Of a stretch of DNA of 64,000 bases, positions 44,541-56,071 are shown piece by piece; the first letter of the stretch is position 1; every line of letters starts with the position of its first letter. The position numbers and the translations under genes are program-made. Under the pieces are notes generated by a model that saw nothing but the letters and a program-made list of their open reading frames with translations, did no database searches and was not told the DNA's origin. The stretch covers positions 13,132,974 to 13,196,973 of the forward strand of contig NC_060024.1 in the NCBI RefSeq assembly GCF_021134715.1, written 5' to 3'. The DNA is from Daphnia pulex (taxonomy: Eukaryota; Arthropoda; Branchiopoda; Diplostraca; Daphniidae).

Positions 44541-45592
44541 TGGCATCACCAGGTGCGGACAGCACACGACTGGGCGTGAATTCCAATCGTTCGCGGTATT
44601 TTTTATTCGCGCAACCATGACAACTTTCAAACTTAGCAAAAAGAATGTACTAGCAATGGAATAATAAACATACAATAGCATACCTGAAAGGATACGTTTC
44701 TGTGTGGTTGATACTCGACACCCAATTTCTCCTGCGGTGGGCAACGGTAGGATAATCTACTAAGATTTTTGTCAATTCTGTTTTCCTTGAAGATATAAAA
44801 CATCGGGGTCTCTGCGGTTTTAAACAATATTACGTCCGAAAGCTATGCAATTGTCGAATCCAGGTATTTTTGGCAGCCTGGAAATATGTACCATTTGCAA
44901 TATAGCGGTACTATATATTCACGGTCGTTCGTGAACCACTAATAGACGCAATCACTACAAGACAGGTAATAATATCACCCATATGACTTTATACCGCCTG
45001 TATCCAAAAAGTCCGTCTAGCAAGTGAACTGCTGCGCCATTTCTATCCGCTTCCTTGTATACCTGTACAGTGATACTTTTCTACATTTGGTGTCTGATGT
45101 GTACGCATGAAGAATAAACGAAAAAATCAAATCTGGTTTCTTTTGAATCAAAGCGACGCCCACAACAAAGCTAAAGTCAAACGAAAATTAAAAAAGCGAA
45201 AATTTTGGAAATTGGATATTTTGCCATTCGTTTGAAACTTTGAACCAAAACCCAGAAAATTCACTTTTTGACATTCAGAAAAAGAACAGCTGAATGTCTA
45301 AACATAACCAGGTATAAATGCACTTTGACTCTAATTTTTTTTTGTAGGCTTACATAAAACAATCTTACATAAGGGACTTTTTCTCATCTTCCCCACATAA
45401 ACTAATCCTGCTGCTGCTGCGCTATCTCCTGCGCTTGTGAGACTATCCCTATGACCAACATGGCAGCAATTGTCTACATATACAGCTCGCGTACCATTCT
45501 TTCGTACCCTGGGTTCACATTTGTTATAACTAGACGAACAGAATAGGCGACGGAAGAAAGACCTGCTGCCCGCATAATATTCAGTCTTCAAC
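44541..45592. other. Spacer between R3 and R4
   Basis: About 1.05 kb, AT-rich, with no coding sequence recognised. No good TATA box was seen near the R4 start; a TATAAATG lies at 45313-45320, but it is 280 nt away. Confidence 0.5.
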
Positions 45593-46800
45593 ATGTCGTA
45601 CACCAAGAACGTTCACACCTGCCGCGCTGCTGTCGTCGCCGCTTTTCTCTTGGCTGTGGCATCCATCGGCCGGATCGATGGATCGCCCACTGGAGCGCCA
45701 ACAACAGCCTGTGCCACCATGACCCCCGGACATGGTTTCGATGCGCAACCCACCAGCTCATCTCCTTTCAAAACTGAAATTCCAGCCGGGGTAAATTTGA
45801 AAAGGATTCCAATTCGATGAATTCAATTTTTAGATCAATGATCGTGTCGATTGACTGTTAATGGAATTCGATTGTTGCAAATTCATTTTGATAGGAAAAT
45901 GTGTTGATGGATGAGACTGTGCGACTGGAACTTCGCAATAGTGTCCCTAACGGATTATTGTCGTTCAAAGGTGAGTTTCACAAGTTTGGAAATTTCATAT
46001 CCAAAATGCGTTTGTCCACTTTCATCTTCTTGGGAGCACTTGGAAATGATTGAATGTTGAATTTGCAATATCCATCAGGCTACCTCGTAATGGCATTCAA
46101 CAAGAACAATGCCACCCAACCCATCGGCACCTTCAAACTGCCCAGTGACGGACAGCTAATCGATTGCATTGGTGGTGTGAAGGTAAATCGAATTTTTATA
46201 GAGAATAGTGTAGAAACTTTGAAAATAATCGTATAGCTCATTAGATAGCTGTATATACTGTACTTGATTTTTAATTATTTTTAAATTATCAAGAACGCTG
46301 CTACGCACACATCTAATAGCGACAAGCAACTGGCGACAGTCGACTGGGTCCCTCCAAAAGGCTTCATGGGCACAGTTATTTTCAGGTAACAAATTAACTT
46401 TTTATTTATGTGTGTTCGCATTTGCAGATAAAAACTATGAAGTGTGAAAAATGTCTTTTGCTTCTGTCGAAATTGATTGCTTAATTAAATTGCATTCATT
46501 TGTTCATCATCAGGACAACCTTCGTACAGAATCAGGCGACATATTGGGTCAAGACGGAATCCATCGCCGTCACCTTCGCGATGGCACCAACGGTACGAAA
46601 CCCATACATTATACTATTCTTTCGACTTTTAACTCTTATCAAATCATCTATATCAATTTTTTCATTTTTGCGCCGTCATTATATTTGGACTGATTATTAT
46701 ATAATAGGTTGCTCCAACCGTGCCGAGTTCGGCCTCCCAGCCGGCCGGTATGTGGGCCGCTCTGGCAGTTGCCTCGTTGCTGGCCTTTGTCACGCTTTAA
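45593..46800 (+). CDS. R4: Reeler-domain protein, probable GPI anchor
   Basis: Exons 45593-45790, 45895-45970, 46079-46182, 46294-46385, 46514-46592 and 46708-46800 join in phase to 213 aa. The signal peptide (about 1-30) is followed by SPTGAPTTACATMTPGHGF, then TEIPAG, GYLVMAFNKNN, PIGTFKLPSDGQ, IDC, NAATHTSN, VIFRTTFVQ and YWVKTESIAVTF. The linker is very short (MAPTVAPTVPSS). The tail GMWAALAVASLLAFVTL fits a GPI signal. Two possible N-glycosylation sequons lie in the domain (NNAT and the THTSNS area should be checked). AATAAA at 46981-46986 is a likely poly(A) signal. R4 is the closest to a plain family consensus. Confidence 0.91.
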
Positions 46801-47147
46801 CGATAAGCTCGTCACATCACGCGGTGCTGGCGATAATATGGTATATTATTAAGGCTATGACTTGTGAAATGAGTTTATGATTTTTTCTATATAGCTGATG
46901 TATAATAGACTAAATGGTACACGGACACTCGGTTATATATGTTGTTGCTCTGTACTCGTATCATTTCCGTTTTCACTGAAAATAAAAACCCCTCAAACAA
47001 TACGTCTATAAAACACCCATATAAAACGTTGCAATGTTTTTAACAGCGTTTGGAAATTGGGTTGCGCAATTGGGAAAACTATAACGAGCACAAAGATTAT
47101 AAAAGAATTATTACGTCCCATTATGACGTAATCTATGTGAGGTACAA

Positions 47148-47163
47148 CCAAAAGAGGGCGCTA
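47148..47163 (+). promoter_or_regulatory. CTCF-like binding sequence
   Basis: CCAAAAGAGGGCGCTA matches most positions of the animal CTCF core (CCASYAGRKGGCRS). It lies in the largest spacer of the Reeler cluster. A single short match can arise by chance. Confidence 0.3.
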
Positions 47164-48074
47164 GTAAAGTGTTTTTGAAAAAAATGATAAAATGTTTGTC
47201 TCACGTGAGAAAAGAATAGGTAAAAATGTTGGGGATGATTACTGATTAGGTGACTGCATTTTCTATAGAGTATCGACCGGCGCTCGGTAAAATGTGATGG
47301 ACAACTATAATGAGGAATATTAATATCGTTGTCGATCCTGATTTATGAACGAGTTTGACGCCTTCCGGGTCCGGGGATTTTGTCGGAGAATTCGATAAAA
47401 ATTTGACAATTACCATTTGACATGTGCAAATCATAGTTGATGTTGGTAATAAGAAATCCAGAAGCAATCTCATGATTCAAAGGAAAATTGTCCTACAATA
47501 ATAGTCGATGACGTAACTTTGACTTTGTTTCGCTAATTTTGAACAGCAAAATTAAAATTACGTAACTTCTCAATAATTTGATACAAATTCACGGAGGAAA
47601 CATCCGAGAATAAATTAGCAACGCAGAATAAATATTTAGCAATAAAATTCACGGAGAAATAAATTTGCAACTAAAAATTAATTTAAAAAAAATCGTCACG
47701 TTGTTGTTTCTAGTGGATCCAGAACAATCTATACCTAGTCATCATTCAGATCAAATAATACGCTGACAGAAAAATCAGCTTAAGAGTTATGACGTCTATG
47801 CTGTGGTATAAAGCATCAAACGAATAATATTGTTTTCGAGCTTTGCTAGTTGGTTTCGATCCCGATAATTGTTGCTATAGGGCTTTATTTGTTCAGTAAA
47901 CTGTTTTCCTATGCTGCCGGTCAAAGTGTAAACGAAAGACAACAACATGCTACCTGGGTTATTGCTCAATAATCATCCTAATGAAATTTATTCGGATAGA
48001 AAAAGAGGGGGGGGGGATCACGTAAGCGTCTAGCCAACCGAACTGCTCTCCGTCCGATATCGCCAGCGTTTAAT

Positions 48075-48401
48075 GCGCACGGCACTACCGACCGTTGGTT
48101 ACATGGACGCGATCAAGGATCACGCTGCGCACGGCACTTCCTTGATACTCACGAAATGCTCGTTTCCAACCTCGGATTTTTCCGTTTGCCCGGCAATTTG
48201 AAATAGTTGGCGCCAAAGACAACACGAAATTGAAAGAAAATCGAAGACGATCAAGCGCTTCAATTGAATGAATCGAGATTTTTATTGGCTGCCAATCACG
48301 ATAGAATCAGCATATTATATGGGATCCGAACGTTCCTTGTCGCGGTGACGTTGGGTGTCTAGTTTTGCGCACGGCACGACCGTATTTTGTGCGCACGGCA
48401 C
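48075..48401. repeat. Four copies of GCGCACGGCAC
   Basis: Exact 11-mers at 48075-48085, 48127-48137, 48367-48377 and 48391-48401, all in the same direction, inside a locally GC-richer stretch (about 48010-48420). Spacing is 52, 240 and 24 bp. Confidence 0.75.
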
Positions 48402-49688
48402 GTCTGGAGACGTGACTACACTCCCGAGTCAGGACAGGTATAAGAAAAATGAGATAGTACACGATAGAAAGGGTGGCAAGAGCGTTCGGCGGGTGGTGAA
48501 CGGCTCCGGTGATCGGGATATGGGTTTAGCCCGGCGAGGGGGAATATTTGCTGATGGGAAAGTGAACCTTTCAACTTGATTATTCCACACAAGTTATTTG
48601 AAATCCCCCAGCTCAATAAAGCAAAGGAAAATAGAATAGAATTTTCAGCATCAGGGTGGGCCCATTATTTCCATTGTACTAAAAGGTTCTTCCGGCCATG
48701 GCCGAGGTTAATTATATTTCTTAAAATTGTCGTTTTAATATCGCCACCGACAATCTTAGACAATCAGATACAAAAGGGGAAATTCCGTGTTGAAGAGCGA
48801 CGACACATTTTTGTTGAATTGATGTATTCATGTTGAGGTGTCATACTTTCGCAGGCAGCAGTCGGGCGATCCTGTTGCCGATTTATGGTTAAAGGGAACC
48901 AAGAATCAATCAGAGTCTCATATTAGTCCGAGTATACATGACACATCATCTATATACTTTGACCACCAGATTTGGATTGGCGATTATTTAAGACAACTTC
49001 TATTAATGGGATCCTGTAATGCGAATCTTTCGGTATGAATTATGACATCCAATTATCGTATAGGAAAATCTCATCATGTCCTTTCTATATAGGCCGGATG
49101 ACAAAGAAATCAAGTCAACCTAATATAATTCCAATGGAGGCTGCTGTTTGATCCTTGTCTCCTTGAACCGCGGATCCATGGACCGTCAACTGGATCGCGG
49201 ACTGCTTCCTGCCAAAGTATATGGCGTCTCAACAAGAATATGGGAATGGCTAAACAAAAGTTTTTCGATTTCTTGGAAATTGACTGTGGAAGGTATATCA
49301 AAATAACCAACTGATTTAACATTTTTTTTCATTTCTAGATGATTTAATTCTGCATTAATTCAGGAATGATTTTGATGATGGACGAACCGAGCTAGGATCT
49401 TTATATTAGTTACCCGTAATACATTTCCCCACCAAATCCTATAAAGTTATCTTTTTTATATTACCCTTTTTGACCAAATTTGACGACACGTGCTGAGCAA
49501 GGACGCATTTTTCAAATGGAATCGGATGCCAAAGTCCATCTCGTTCACCATCGCCCGGACATCCACGCGCAGGTAATGAGAGAAGCGGGTGGTTAGCACA
49601 GCAGCCCGCGCTTAACAAACCTTTTTTTTCACGTAGATGAGACCCTGACGACGACTCTATTGTGGCATCACTTATTGGCTTGAGATTG

Positions 49689-49704
49689 TATAAATACTCC
49701 GGGT
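49689..49704 (+). promoter_or_regulatory. TATA core promoter of R5
   Basis: TATAAATACTCCGGGT begins 64 nt before the R5 start codon. R6 has the same TATAAATACTCCGGG at nearly the same distance. Confidence 0.7.
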
Positions 49705-49752
49705 TACACCGATTTGGGTGATCAGTACGTCCCAATACATTCAGTCTGCAAC

Positions 49753-50666
49753 ATGTCTTTTCTCGATGCCACCCTTAGCGCTATCGTCGTCGGTGCCCTG
49801 TGGATTTTGATTTTGGCGCCAGTCGATCAGATCCATGGAACACCAATGGGGGCTCCTATTTCTGCCTGTGAAACCATGACACCTGCCCATGGATACGACG
49901 CCCAAAATTCGGCATCCCCCTTCAAAACGGAAATTCCAACTGGGGTAAAACACAATTAGGATTTTGCAGAGTGAATAATATTTGAGGTTTGATTTTAAAA
50001 TATTTTTTGGCCATTGGGATTTTTAGGAGACCGCCTTCATGGACGACCCCGTCCATCTGGAACTTCGCAGTCTCTCATCCGGAACTTATTTCAAAGGCAA
50101 TTAACAAAGCAGGAATAAATGTTTGTTCATTTTATGATGGTGCTAACTTTTTCCCGTTTGAATGATATTAGGGTTCCTTATTATGGCGTTCGACAAGGAC
50201 GACACTTCGGCCACACCTAAACCCATCGGCACTTTTAAATTGATCGAAGGCAGCGATGGTCAACTCATGGATTGTTCCGGCAAAGTATCGGTAGGCCTAA
50301 TGCGAATTATTTTTTTTTTAATTTACTAAACGACACGCCTAAAAATGTATTAGAATGAATTAATTGAATTTCTGTTATGTGTCACACCCAGACCGCTGTT
50401 ACGCACACCAACAATGTCGTGAAGAATTTGGTGAGGATCGACTGGCAACCACCCAAGTATTACATGGGTACAGCCATCTTCAGGTAAGATTTGTCCATTT
50501 CCATTTAAGATGATTGGATTATACTAATAACTGATAATATTGTTACGTGTAATGCAGGACCACCTTCGTCCAAGACGTTTCCACCTTTTGGGTCAAGACG
50601 GAGTCGATTTCTGTCACTTTTGTGATGCCCGACGGGAGCACCCACGATCCCATGAAAGACGTTTGA
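49753..50666 (+). CDS. R5: Reeler-domain protein lacking the anchor, probably soluble
   Basis: Exons 49753-49944, 50027-50096, 50172-50290, 50392-50483 and 50558-50666 join in phase to 193 aa. The signal peptide (about 1-29) is followed by TPMGAPISACETMTPAHGY and the usual motifs: GFLIMAFDKDD, PIGTFKLIEGSDGQ, MDC, TAVTHTNN, AIFRTTFVQ and FWVKTESISVTFV. The protein stops after MPDGSTHDPMKDV, with no hydrophobic tail; no downstream anchor exon was found before R6. It is therefore likely a secreted form. The second intron starts with GC, not GT (AAAG/gcaatt), the only such intron in the cluster. Other members have GT at this position. Confidence 0.88.
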
Positions 50667-51411
50667 TTTCTCTTGCTGAAATAATCGTCCATCGAACACT
50701 AATAATTGAATTGCAATATCACACATGGGCAAATGGAGTTAATTGATGGATAGAATATACACACCAGCAATAGTTTGGCAAAACAAAAAAAGCAATTCAT
50801 TCTTTTTAAATAATGATGCATAAAATAAACTAAATTCCGGTTAGTTGCGTTTTGAAAAATTAAAACATGAAAATCTAGAGAAATAACTAGACACTCGGGA
50901 AAATCCCTATAAAACCCATAAACTATTTGATTAAATAAGGAGACAAATAAAAATGAGCTCCAAAAATATGAAAAGTTCTGAAACATTTCAATTTCTACTT
51001 TACGACTATGAATTGCATGCCAAAATATGATGGCGTGTTTATATAATGAGGATAATTATATATAGAAGGTAGTCCTAATATCGCTTCATAAATATGTTTT
51101 TCCCATCAATGACCATACAGATAAATTAATAAAATATGTGACTTGTATATGCTTCAAGCAAACAATCAGACGATTATTGCACAACATTTGAGAGTAAATA
51201 GCTTGGACGATGTGAAGAAAAGACGTCAAAGTCCATTTCGCCCATCATTGCTTTCACACCGGCAATGTCAAAAGGGCGACCAGTCCGTATAGCAAGCTTA
51301 GCAATCTTTATTAGAAAGATATAGACGCGCGCGCTACATGAGTGCTGGTATAAATACTCCGGGGAGTTGGACAGACTGGCCAGTTCAATTCACCAGTCAA
51401 ACAACAACAGG
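50667..51411. other. Spacer between R5 and R6
   Basis: About 745 bp, AT-rich, holding the R5 3' UTR and R6 promoter. I looked for a final anchor exon for R5 and found none. Confidence 0.55.
51349..51363 (+). promoter_or_regulatory. TATA core promoter of R6
   Basis: TATAAATACTCCGGG begins 63 nt before the first ATG of R6 and is identical to the R5 box. Confidence 0.7.
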
Positions 51412-52455
51412 ATGATGATGTCGTGCCAAAAGTCAACCGTGTTCACCTGCGCTGTCGCCAGTGCCTTTCTGCTGATCCTGGTGCTGCCCAGCATCCATGG
51501 AACACCAACTGGAGCACCGGCTGCTGCTTGCAAAGATATGACACCTCAACACGGTTACACACCGCAAACCTCTGCATCTCCTTTCAAGACTGAAATTCCC
51601 GTCGGGGTAAGTATATAGGCCTACACACTTGTGATGGATTTGAGTCTTATGAACGACACGATTTTCATAATTGCATTGAAATGTATAGGAGTACGTGTTG
51701 ATGGACGACCCCGTGAAGTTGGAACTACGATCCTCATCTGCTGACACTTTCAAAGGTATTATTCAACAACGAAATGCCCCGCATGTTAATTTCACAATAG
51801 CAAAGTGTGCAAGGGCCCCATCGGTTGAATTGAATATCTGATTTGTTGATTGACTCTGTTACGCAATTTTTTGATCAGGTTTCCTCGTGATGGCGTTCGA
51901 CATAGACAACGATTCCAAGCCGATCGGGACTTTTAAAACTCCCGTTGATGACCAGGCTCAACTTATGAGTTGCCCTAGTGATGATGTGGAGGGTACGCTG
52001 GTAAGTGAATCAATCGAATTCAATCAATCAATTCTACAAGCTTTAATTTATTGATTATATCTAACAATTGCAGAATGCTGCTACGCACACAAGTAATTCA
52101 ACCAAGTCCTTAGTAAATCTCGAATGGCAACCACCATTGTATTACATGGGAATAGCCGTTTTTAGGTGAGAATTGATTTGAGATTTAATCTGTTTGCATA
52201 CTTTTTTGTGTAGCTATCTGCTAAATTTAAATATGCGACATGCCAAGCGCTGCGCTATGAATCAAATTTATGCTAAAGCAATTTACGGTGATTTGTTTCA
52301 GAACCACGTACGTGAAAGATGCGATGACGTACTGGACCAAGACGGAATCAATTACTGTTTCGTTCGTCATGGAAATTCCCAATTCTGCCACTAGCCTATC
52401 CAGTGTGTGGGCCGGCCTAGTGGCCGTCTCTTTGCTGGCCTTCCTAATGCGGTGA
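51412..52455 (+). CDS. R6: Reeler-domain protein, anchor fused into exon 5
   Basis: Exons 51412-51606, 51689-51755, 51879-52000, 52074-52165 and 52302-52455 join in phase to 209 aa. Three ATGs in a row start the signal peptide; the first is used here, and 51418 would fit the MS start of paralogues. Motifs: TPTGAPAAACKDMTPQHGY, TEIPVG, GFLVMAFDIDND, PIGTF, MSC, NAATHTSN, AVFRTTYVK and YWTKTESITVSFV. The tail SVWAGLVAVSLLAFLMR is encoded in the same exon as the FR junction, so the last intron of its paralogues is missing and the linker is only about ten residues. The box TATAAATACTCCGGG lies 63 nt upstream. Confidence 0.9.
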
Positions 52456-53488
52456 ACCTTATCACATCCCTCGTTGGTGTAGCACACGTTAAACCCGCTG
52501 CTGAGCACACAAACCCCGTCTACTTCATTTCACGTCATCAGTATTTTCAAGAAAATTTAGTCCCTCATCGTCGCTGAACTGCAGTGCCTTAACATGTTCC
52601 AAATATACAAACAAACGCGCATAATTGTTCACTCGAGAGTCTTTTATCCGTCACCGTCATCTCGTTTTAATACACAATCGCTTCAAGTGACATCAGCAGT
52701 TTTTGGAAAATTGCCCGCGGGACTCGTAGAAGGCTGAACGACAGCAAAAGGGTTCAGAGAAAAATGTGTCGTGTCATTTCTCACCATTGTCTATTATATA
52801 GTTCTCAGCCTTTTCGTCGTCGATGTATAAAAATCTGTTGACACTGGTCACGCGAACAGATTCGAATCATTTCAAAACGCAAGCGTCACCATTACATTAT
52901 AGCGTGCATGGTTTGATCGGGTCCGCCCTTTTCCGCTCGTTTTTAATTTTTTTTTCTCACATTGAAATCACAGGGAATCACGCATACTATGTCCTCCCTA
53001 TATCAATCGGAAAACCAATACCGGTATATACTCAACCGAACGAATAATTCAGCCACTTTGGTTGAGATATTAAATAATTAACCAGCAACCGCGTGCGCTT
53101 TTTGGTGACGAAATGCAAGTTATAGAGGAAACCCCGAAAACCAACTTTCGACATTTTATTGTTATGATGGAATGATAAAGCCGGTTTCACACGATATATA
53201 TAATAGCTGGCGAGAGAGTCGACAGCACACCGCTTCCTTATTATGATATTATATTGTGGAAGGTAAAGGAAAAGAAAGCCACTTTTTTGTATAATTTTTA
53301 TTATTTGGCAATCGCGGGGCTGTGATGAAGGGAAAGTTATATCAAGGGGGTTTAGATGATCAGAAGTTTGATATCCTTAATTCAGTTTAATTTAAATTTT
53401 AGTTCATCAGATTTGGCAGTATGTGGTTTATAGCGAAAGAAGGAATTGTGAGATTTGGTGCTGGAGCGTTTTTTTAAAACTGGAAGAA
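52456..53488. other. Convergent 3' region of R6 and R7
   Basis: About 1 kb between the stop codons of R6 (+) and R7 (-). It marks the point where the cluster changes strand. AT-rich, no gene recognised. Confidence 0.55.
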
Positions 53489-54519
53489 CTATCGCACTAG
53501 GAAAATGAGCAACGAGAGGAAAATCAAGTTGCCACACGTCACACTGACGAACTGTGACGGGGCCAAATTCTTCTTCGGGGTAACAGGAGCCTAACAGAAA
53601 ATTGCAATTAGAATGTTGATTAAAAATATTCATCGTAATCAAGATCGTTCGGTTCTTGTACTGTCGTTGTTGACGCTGTTGACGGTGGGCCGCCGATGGT
53701 GACAGTTTCCGATTCGGTCTTGACCCAAAATGTCATTCTCTCTTTTACAAATGTAGTCCTAAAAATAATTTGATATGGTTAAATAAAACAAATCGCCGCG
53801 CGCTAAAATTATAATATTCACCTGAAGATAACTTGACCGGAATAGTCGGACGGAGGAGTCCACTCGAGCTTGACAGAGGTCTTAGGGGATGGATCGCTAT
53901 GCGTGGCTGCGTTCTAAAACGTTTGTTGGCAATGAATAGTATATAGGCGTTTGAACATGATTTAGTTGCATCATCAAAAGAATGAAACTTACATTCAAGC
54001 CGCTGTGACAGTCAATTAATTTGCCGTTATTGGACTGTTTAAAGGTGCCAATCGCTACGGATGGATTTTTGGTATCGAAAGCCATCACAAGGTAACCTTG
54101 ATAATGGTTCAAATTCACACGGAAAGTATTCCAATAATTATCATATAACCGCAATTGATTTGAACGGGTCGACGTAATTTACCTTTGAATGGATTTTGAA
54201 TATTACTGGGATGCAAGTCCATCATTATGGGAGTGTTGGTCGAAACCATCTCCAAATCAAAATTGCGCCGTTATAATTTGAAATCCCTTATAATTTGTCA
54301 AGAAATCATTCTTGTAGCCTTATTTACCTTATCGGAAACAACCGTCACGAAAGGCGATGGGCCTGTCTGAGGGTCGGGTCCATGGCCGGGTATCATACTG
54401 ATACAGGCCGCTGTAGGAGCTCCACTGGAAAGTCCCTGGACCTGAATGGGCCCGGCCAGGATCAGCAGCAGGACACTGACGGCAGCGCAAGTGAACGCGG
54501 CTTTCATGTTGTACGACAT
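53489..54519 (-). CDS. R7: Reeler-domain protein, probable GPI anchor
   Basis: Minus-strand exons 54519-54328, 54249-54183, 54096-53993, 53913-53822, 53758-53662 and 53590-53489 join in phase to 217 aa. The signal peptide (about 1-26) is followed by LSSGAPTAACISMIPGHG, then GYLVMAFDTKN, AIGTFKQSNNGK, IDC, NAATHSD, VIFRTTFVK and FWVKTESETVTI. Exon 5 ends after SSTTT-type residues (STASTTT) at a GT donor; at 97 nt it is the same length as exon 5 of R2 and R8. The last exon ends in CGNLIFLSLLIFLVR, an anchor tail. If that donor is skipped, the frame reads on to a TAA at 53620 and gives an acidic soluble end (PNDLDYDEYF). Confidence 0.86.
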
Positions 54520-55007
54520 GTTGAAGACTGGCGATGCTTGGCTGACTTGAGCTCGATTACAATGACATTCCCGTAAGACCACTTCCTCAATTTTGAGTTT
54601 TTACACTATAGGTACTACTACCAAATCAAAGGAAACTAGTGGTAGATTAACAGTTTGAATTTGGTGTCTGGAGCTTGGTTGGAAATGTGAGGTTTCTTCA
54701 GTCGTGCGTGATAAGAACAAGGAACAGTGGATTCTACAATTATTTTATTTCAATCAGTTTTTGTTTGTGGTATCATATTGGTGTCAAAATAACCGCACCG
54801 CCGTTTTATTTGTCGCGCCAATTTCGTTTTTTTTTTAGATTTAAGAAGAAAAGTTTTCAAAAAGGAACAAATGGGATTATAAGCATCAATTATAAAAATA
54901 TGTAGCGTTCACAATTCGCACACAATTTGGCTGCCGGACGTCGGTGCGAATGTCTAGTAGTCTATAGTTTATTAATGCGACGTTGTCATATCCGGATGTC
55001 GGGGTGC
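54520..55007. other. Spacer between R8 and R7 (both minus)
   Basis: About 490 bp containing the R7 promoter and R8 3' UTR. No clear TATA box at the expected distance and no further gene. Confidence 0.5.
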
Positions 55008-56071
55008 TTATCGCACCAACAGGAAGGCCAGCAAGGAGGCGGCTATCAGACCGGCCCACACTGTGCTAGACGACGAGGAACCAGATCCTTTTTGAGTCAT
55101 AGGGGCCTGTTTTTACCAATTCAAATGAAATGCGGAACAAAGAAATTTAATTCAAAGTTTTGTCATTTTTGATCCATTGCGAATTTTCACCTTTGGTGAT
55201 CCTTTGCTGGTTGTTTCCATCACGAACGAAACGGATTTCGACTCCTGCTTGACCCAAAATGTCGACTTGCCTTTGACGAAGGTGGTCCTGAAATGGAACA
55301 ATGGGGATAAAATATTTGCCGTTATGTTTGCCATAAGTTTGTATAGAAAGACCTGACACACTACGCACGAACTCACCTGAAAACAACTTGGCCTGAATAG
55401 TTTTCGGGCGGAAACCATTCAAGCGTCACCGAGCTTTTCTTGACGTTCGTGCTGTGAGTGACGGCATTCTGCTCGCAAAATTACATCACAAATAATGTAT
55501 AGAACGTTATTAATATTCAGTTGAGAATATTAGCATCGATTTATATACCTGCATGCCACCAGGGCAGTCGATGACTTTGACGTCATTGGCGGACTGTTTG
55601 AACCGGCCAATAGGTCTGGGATGGGCCGAATGATCATTTTTATCGAATGCCATGATGAAATAACCTAATAATAACGTTCAGATGCCTGTTCAGATATCTG
55701 CAACGGGATGTTAAGTTACACAGTTATACGTACCCTCGAAAGCAATTTGCGGATCGCTGGAGCGCAGTTCCAGGTGGACGGAATTATCCATCAAGACAAT
55801 TTCCTAATACAAACAAAGATGATTGTCAAACATCACACCAATTACTTGCATCTGTCAAATTTACCCCGTCCATCAGGTGAATGAGAAATGGAGACGGGCC
55901 GAACTGGGCATCGACGCCGTGTTGCGGAATCATGTCGCCACAGGAAACTGTCGGGGCACCATTCGAATATCCTTGGGTCTGTTGAACGGGTGCCAGAATC
56001 AACAGCAACAAGACACTGCTGATGACGGCGGCTGAAGCACAAACGAACGCGGCTTTCCCGTTGGACGGCAT
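55008..56071 (-). CDS. R8: Reeler-domain protein, probable GPI anchor
   Basis: Minus-strand exons 56071-55865, 55803-55734, 55664-55549, 55468-55377, 55287-55191 and 55106-55008 join in phase to 226 aa. The start is the ATG at 56071; a longer frame upstream would need a TTG. The signal peptide (about 1-33) precedes YSNGAPTVSCGDMIPQHG. Motifs: GYFIMAFDKND, PIGRFKQSAND, IDC, NAVTHSTN, VVFRTTFVK and FWVKQESKSVSFV, where the usual Thr of KTES is Gln. A Ser-rich linker (GSGSSSSST) leads into VWAGLIAASLLAFLLVR, a good GPI tail very like that of R6. Confidence 0.9.

Larger units (their letters stand above)
46801..49752. other. 2.95-kb spacer between R4 and R5
   Basis: The largest gap in the cluster. 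No coding gene is supported. It holds a CTCF-like sequence (47148-47163), two copies of AAATTCACGGAG (about 47586 and 47647), four copies of GCGCACGGCAC (48075, 48127, 48367, 48391), and the R5 TATA box at its right end. The size leaves room for a lost family member, but no Reeler motif remains in any frame I read. Confidence 0.5.

Noticed and set aside
46801-49688. A tenth, decayed Reeler gene in the large R4-R5 spacer
   Set aside because: The gap size suggested one, but none of the family words (GAP, AFD, THT, FWVKTES) was found in either strand.
53382-53642. 86-codon minus-strand frame across the end of R7
   Set aside because: Wrong frame: the same DNA read in the spliced phase gives the R7 anchor exon, which matches the family.
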